A DNA stretch of 64,000 nucleotides from Balaenoptera acutorostrata (lineage: Eukaryota; Chordata; Mammalia; Artiodactyla; Balaenopteridae), in NCBI RefSeq assembly GCF_949987535.1, contig NC_080067.1, positions 76,471,985-76,535,984 of the forward strand. The letters run 5' to 3'. Shown here one piece after another: positions 59,422-64,000 of this stretch. Under the pieces are notes generated by a model, which did no database searches, was not told where the DNA came from, and saw only the letters and a list, made by a program, of their open reading frames with translations. The translations under genes were made by a program, and so were the position numbers. Within the stretch, counting starts at the first letter, position 1. Each line of letters opens with the position of its first letter.

Positions 59422-61209
59422 GTAAGGGCAGTACCTGCATCTCTTGCAGCCCCAAGAGATTAAGACGGGGTTGGGGGCGCCTTTCTCCCTTAAAATCAAG
59501 GGGTGAAATGGCAGGTCCCATGGGAACTCAGCGCTCTTTTTTTTTTTTTTTTTTTTTTCTTTACAGTCATCAAAGCCTATCATGGAGAAAAGACGAAGAG
59601 CAAGAATAAATGAAAGTCTGAGCCAGCTGAAAACACTGATTTTGGATGCTCTTAAGAAAGATGTAAGTGGATAATTCTGCTTTTTTTTTTCTTAAATAAA
59701 AAACCAAAATACTATTTCTCAGGTATTAAGAATGAAACCCCCTTGCCAGCGGGATCTCCGCCTGTACTGCATTCTCTGAGGCGGGAGGGCTGAGCCCCTC
59801 TAGCCAGGGTCTAGGGATGTCGCCACCACGGCCGGGGTGGGGAGGGACCCCCAGCACTCCGAGGCCGCTGGCGGGGCTCTCACTTTCCTCCCTTGCCTTC
59901 TCTTCGGTGCAGAGCTCACGGCATTCTAAGCTGGAGAAGGCAGACATTCTGGAAATGACAGTGAAGCACCTCCGGAACCTGCAGCGGGCGCAGATGACGG
60001 GTGAGGGCGGCTCGCCGCGTCCCCCTCTGCGGGCGTCCCTCTCTCCCCGCGGTGATTTCTTCCAGACTTCCGCCCGTGGTTGTGAGAGGCATTCAGCTAC
60101 ATTTTACTGCCTTGGCTCACTCTTGCGTTCCCACGGTCTGGGGCTTATTTATAGCCACAACTCCAAGTGGTTACTGTTCCGGAAAGGGAGGGAGAGAGGT
60201 TGTAGCAGCGAGGGCGGCGGGCGGCTTGGCAGTGGGGGAAGCGGGTGGGGGCGAAAGGACTTAGAACCGTGGCGGTTTTTAAGCTGCGTGGAGCCTGGGG
60301 TCATCTGGTTTAACACTCCCTCCTCCCCCACTACAGAACGGGAAATAAGGCTAGGATGGTGGAGAAGGGGGGAAGGGCATTTTCCAAGGTCACATCGCGC
60401 GAGGGTGGGGAGGAGGCAAATCTGAGGCTTGAGATCGGTTTAAATGGAGTGACAGGGAACGGAGAGGGAGCGTCTCGGGTTCGGTCGCCAAGCTAGTGTG
60501 GAGAGGCGGATGGTTTTTCTAAACCGAGCCCGGTAGCCAAGAGGCAGTTCCGCGGGCGGGTGGTCAGGGAGGCGCGCCGCGGGGACCTCCCAGGGCGGAG
60601 GCGGCGGCTTCGGGGCCAGGGCTGTTCGGTGACCCGTCTGTCTCCTTCTGGCCCGCAGCCGCGCTAAGCACAGACCCGAGCGTGCTGGGGAAGTACCGCG
60701 CCGGCTTCAGCGAGTGCATGAACGAGGTGACCCGCTTCCTGTCCACGTGTGAGGGCGTTAACACCGAGGTGCGCACCCGGCTCCTCGGCCACCTGGCCAA
60801 CTGCATGACCCAGATCAACGCCATGACCTACCCTGGGCAGCCGCACCCCGCCTTACAGGCGCCGCCGCCACCCCCTCCGGGACCCGGAGGTCCGCAGCAC
60901 GCGCCGTTCGCGCCGCCTCCGCCGCTCGTGCCCATCCCCGGGGGTGCGGCGCCCCCTCCCGGCGGCGCGCCCTGCAAGCTGGGCAGCCCGGCTGGAGAGG
61001 CGGCTAAGGTGTTCGGCGGCTTCCAGGTGGTGCCGGCTCCCGACGGCCAGTTTGCCTTCCTCATCCCCAACGGGGCCTTCGCTCACAGCGGCCCAGTCAT
61101 CCCAGTCTACACCAGCAACAGCGGGACCTCCGTGGGCCCCAACGCGGTGTCGCCTTCCAGCGGCCCCTCGCTCACGGCGGACTCCATGTGGAGGCCGTGG
61201 CGGAACTGA
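59314..61209 (+). CDS. HES1: HES1, hairy/enhancer-of-split bHLH transcriptional repressor
   Basis: Joined exons 59314-59421 (36 codons), 59567-59662 (32), 59913-60000 and 60659-61209 give 280 codons and a TGA at 61207-61209, the usual HES1 length. The start has A at -3. HES1 is a nuclear bHLH repressor, a direct Notch target that keeps progenitors undifferentiated by binding N-box and class C sites and recruiting Groucho/TLE. Visible features: basic region around residues 37-51 with the HES-typical proline (P40) and EKRRRARIN (43-51); helix-loop-helix to about residue 91, with the intron 2 position in the loop; Orange domain about 110-143; proline-rich stretch about 155-205; WRPW, the Groucho-binding tetrapeptide, at 275-278. 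Residue 208 is Pro, where I recall Gln in human. Introns 1 and 2 are phase 0, intron 3 phase 1 (codon 98 split). No frameshift or missing key residue. Confidence 0.98.
59567..59662 (+). other. HES1: HES1 coding exon 2
   Basis: Codes residues 37-68: basic DNA-binding region and helix 1. Acceptor ...TTTACAG, donor GAT|GTAAGT, phase 0 at both ends. Confidence 0.97.
59913..60000 (+). other. HES1: HES1 coding exon 3
   Basis: Codes residues 69-97 and the first base of codon 98: the loop and helix 2, ending near QRAQMT. Acceptor GGTGCAG, donor ACGG|GTGAGG (phase 1). Confidence 0.97.
60659..61209 (+). other. HES1: HES1 coding exon 4
   Basis: Codes the rest of residue 98 to 280: Orange domain, proline-rich linker, and the C-terminal WRPW. 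GC-rich with many CpGs. Acceptor GCCCGCAG. Confidence 0.97.
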
Positions 61210-61580
61210 GGGGCTCAGGCCACCCCTCCCCCTAAATTCCCCAACCCACCTCTCTTCCCTCGGGACACTAAACAGGAACTTGGAGGCTGGGAAAGAAGGG
61301 AGGACTTTTGTGATTAAGTGGTTACTTTGGTTTTTTTAATTTCTAAAGTTACTTTTTTGTAGAGAGCTGTATTAAGTGACTGACCATGCACTATATTTGT
61401 ATATATTTTATATGTTCATATTGGATTGCGCCTTTGTATTATAAAAGTTCAGATGACATTTCGTTTTTTACACGAGATTTCTTTTTTATGTGATGCCAAA
61501 GATGTTTGAAAATGCTCTTAAAATATCTTCCTTTTGGGAAGTTTATTTGAGAAAATATAATAAAAGAAAAAAAAGAGTGA
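61210..61580 (+). other. HES1: HES1 3' UTR with stability motifs
   Basis: AU-rich, as expected of a short-lived mRNA. UGUAUAUA at 61398-61405 fits the Pumilio consensus. CCAAAG at 61496-61501 is a 6-mer match to the miR-9 seed; miR-9 is reported to target HES1. The 3' end is inferred from the signal at 61559-61564. Confidence 0.75.
61559..61564 (+). terminator. HES1: HES1 polyadenylation signal
   Basis: AATAAA about 350 bp past the stop codon, in AU-rich sequence. Cleavage is expected 10-30 bases downstream. Confidence 0.85.
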
Positions 61581-61584
61581 ATGC

Positions 61585-63640
61585 TCATGTCTTAGAACTG
61601 ATTATTTCAGAATATGTAAAAAAGGTCTCGGGCAGAATTTGAATTATATGTAATCTGAGAATTCAGGAATTGGCTCTTCTGTTATTAAAAGAACATTTTA
61701 AAAAATCTGTCCAACCTTCTACCAACCCTCCTTGAACTAAATTCCATTTAATTTGTGAGAGAACCCATCTGATATGGCTTCCCTGATCAATTTGTGGTCA
61801 ATCTCTTAAAGGATTTCAAAAACTTTTCTAGTTGCAATTGGGTAGTTCATTCAGTCCTGGCGCTCATACCGGCTCCTTCTGAGGAGGGTGGAACAGGGCT
61901 GAATTCATGAAGTTCATCAATCCAGTACTATTGCCCACTGCACATTTACGGGTGGCTCCTGCACCACTACTGCCCTGGGGTAGTTCACCAACATCCAAGT
62001 GAAAACAGTCTTCATAGCTGCAGCCTCCAGCCTCCAAGTGTCCGAGTCTTCCTTTAATTAGTCTTTAGGTGCAGCTAGACATTTTCTGTACCAGCATCTA
62101 AAAGTTTGAAATGCCTCTCTGCACCCTCTTCAAGCAAGCTGAGAAGGTCAACAGATTCCTTCTGCCAAGGAACAGCTAGTTAGACTCCCAAGTGGAGCCC
62201 GAGTCCAGATGATTAACACCAGACATATGTTTTTGATAAGTTTCTGTGCTTGGCTCTAATAGAGAAAGCATGTGGGGGCCTTGCTGGCAAGCACACAGGC
62301 CATCTTCCCCTTTTAATACAAACAGCAAGCGACCCCTTTGCTTGGTCATGCCCCATTTCCAGGCAAGATGTGGGCTCCAGATAGAAGCAAAAGGGTTGTC
62401 TCCGGTTTCAGCTCACATAACCCTACTTAACAAGTCCTAACTCAAAGCGGACAGCTTTAAACTGTGCCAGGATCTGCAGGGAATTTCTTCCAAATCCCAT
62501 CACAAAGGCTTGTCAGATTTTGTCAGATTTGGCCAGGTGTTTGACTGCATCCAGGTGTTGGGGAAATGAAAACCACGAGCCCTGCGAGACCAGACACATC
62601 AGCGGCGCTGTGGGTCTGGCGGACGCGCCTTCCTCCCCCACCGACGGCCAGTCGTCCTCCCTGCCCGGCCCCTCCCGCCAGCCTCCTCTCACCCCCCTTC
62701 TTTTGGAAGGGCTTCTGGGAGGAGAAGGATGAGGCGGGAGAGATCAATCTTTGAAGCCTTCCTAACAAAGATAAAGCCAACGATTTTCTGTCGTTTCAAA
62801 AGCTTTACCTCTCCCCCGCCTAGCTGGCCTTTTCCACAGGCCAGTGTGGAGAGCCGCTCTATCACAGGAATGATCTAGCAGACAGCAGTCAGTTTTCTCA
62901 AATACCTTCCACCCAGTTTCAGACCTAGAGTGAGAGGTTTAAAAGATACTTTAAAAATTTTGGCTCCTACTTGCCTCATTTTGTGTCTGTGAAAGGTGTC
63001 CAACACACCTTCCCCCCAGAGAAATACACACACATACACACACAGCCTTCTTTATCATATCATTTTTCTGCCGTTTCTCTCCTGTTTAAACACAAACATA
63101 ATAACAATTGCTCTTTTAAGACACCCATTCCAAGCTCAAATGCTTCACTTGGTAAATCTGTCCTCTGTCTCCGCTGGAAGTGTCCCAGCAGAAATAATGG
63201 AGACAACAGGGTCTCATTTTTATAGAAGTACATTTATGTTCTTAAAAATTGACACACACACACAGTGAGATCACTAAATCAACTCAAAACTAAATCTCTT
63301 TGTCTTTCCCTGTGCTGAAGGGGAACAACTGAAAAGAGTGGATTTTTATTAATATCATCAAAAGCACACAGATATGGGGGGAGTGATTAAGGAAAAGAAG
63401 TAAACATTTGTTCGTTTGAAAATAATTAGTAGTTTGAAAATGGTCTTTTTTTCCTGAATTTGGGTTTAAACTAGTAGATGAGGCATTTCTGTACAATATA
63501 GAAAGAAAGGGGAGACCCTAGGCCCCAATGGGGATTTTCAGGCTCTTGTGTCAGCTCTGCCACCAAACTCACTGTGTCACTTTGGATGAGTCATTTCCCT
63601 TCTCTGGAACATTTCCAAGTCCGTAAAATGAGTGGGTTTC
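61585..63640. other. HES1 3' flank, no gene supported
   Basis: Single-copy sequence with a CA microsatellite at about 63026-63044 and another at about 63252-63263. No exon or young repeat recognised. Confidence 0.55.
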
Positions 63641-63654
63641 TGTCTAAGGCCTTG

Positions 63655-64000
63655 TGCCCTCCTGCACCGAGGCTCTTTCTGGAGTAATTAGTTGGGGGAG
63701 AGGAGAAGCTTCAATCTGGCCCCCACCCGGATCCTTCGGGCCTGAACTAATTACACAGCCTCGGGTCGCACCCAGCAGCCCCTCTCCCCCGCCCCCGGGC
63801 GGTGACGATGGCTCCCGGAGATCAGGCGCGGCTCCCAGCTCCACGTCCGGATGCTGGCCGCCGGCCTCGCTGCCGCGTGCATTAGCCTCTCAATGGAGAC
63901 CCTCGGGGCTCCGGCCCCCCGCCGTCCCCGGCAGCATCCGGAGCGGAAAAGGCGCTGAACTGGAAGGGGGCTCTCTTGGGTCTAGACGGGCGCCTTCTCT
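63655..64000. other. GC-rich unique block with TAATTA cores, candidate regulatory element
   Basis: Two TAATTA cores (63685-63690, 63748-63753) precede CpG-rich sequence. tccggatgctg at 63846-63856 and its reverse complement cagcatccgga at 63932-63942 form an 11-bp inverted repeat with a 75-bp spacer. The window ends inside this block, so its full extent is unknown. Regulatory role is inference. Confidence 0.4.

Larger units (their letters stand above)
59065..61580 (+). other. HES1: HES1 transcription unit
   Basis: The primary transcript inferred from the TATA box and polyadenylation signal. 5' UTR about 59065-59313; coding exons 59314-59421, 59567-59662, 59913-60000, 60659-61209; 3' UTR 61210 to about 61580. 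All three introns are GT-AG: 59422-59566, 59663-59912 and 60001-60658. Intron 1 has a long T tract just before its acceptor. The compact gene with short introns fits the fast, oscillating expression known for HES1, in which short transcription and splicing delay matters. The ends are inferred, not observed. Confidence 0.85.

Noticed and set aside
60682..61209. Separate 175-codon gene starting within HES1 exon 4
   Set aside because: The start is GTG (Val106 of HES1) and the frame is the HES1 C-terminal part; splicing from exon 3 explains it fully.

Overview
This is mammalian nuclear DNA, most likely from a cetacean or a close relative such as hippopotamus. The evidence is repeated full-length copies of the tRNA-Glu-derived CHR-type SINE (at about 3.4, 4.3, 6.9, 25.5, 44.7 and 46.0 kb, with shorter relatives at 37.1 and 47.7 kb) and cetartiodactyl-type L1 3' ends. 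I saw no BovB, Bov-tA or Bov-A2 elements, which argues against a ruminant. The species call is inference from repeat content.

Only one protein-coding gene of the host can be supported: HES1, on the + strand near the right end. Its four coding exons are 59314-59421, 59567-59662, 59913-60000 and 60659-61209. They join with canonical GT/AG introns into a 280-codon reading frame holding the bHLH, Orange and C-terminal WRPW segments. The promoter is unusually readable: a TATA box at 59038-59045, a head-to-head pair of RBPJ (Notch effector) sites at 58983-59014, three CCAAT boxes, and several N-box or class C sites of the kind HES1 uses to repress itself. Two of the CCAAT boxes sit in a perfect 16-bp inverted repeat whose loop region carries an N-box. 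A CpG-rich block (about 56.87-58.26 kb) lies 0.8-2.2 kb upstream, and HES1 exon 4 is also CpG-rich.

The first 56 kb look like an intergenic gene desert. They hold old L1, L2, MIR, hAT-Charlie and MaLR LTR relics, younger SINE and L1 insertions with visible target-site duplications, microsatellites, and single-copy stretches in which no exon can be defended. The youngest large insertion is a 5'-truncated L1 (38035-40272, minus strand) whose remaining ORF2 is still open. Several unique stretches (about 15.3, 18.2-18.7 and 63.7-64.0 kb) have homeodomain-type TAATTA cores or GC-rich composition and are candidate enhancers. A GC-rich patch at about 12.55-12.85 kb carries a perfect palindromic NRF1 site and a GC box, so it could be an unannotated promoter.

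Functionally, the window is a developmental transcription-factor gene with its Notch-responsive, self-repressing promoter, plus the proximal part of its probable regulatory landscape. I found no sign of a novel multi-gene system. The most interesting points are regulatory: the promoter palindrome, a start-stop upstream ORF in the HES1 leader, and the orphan NRF1 patch.
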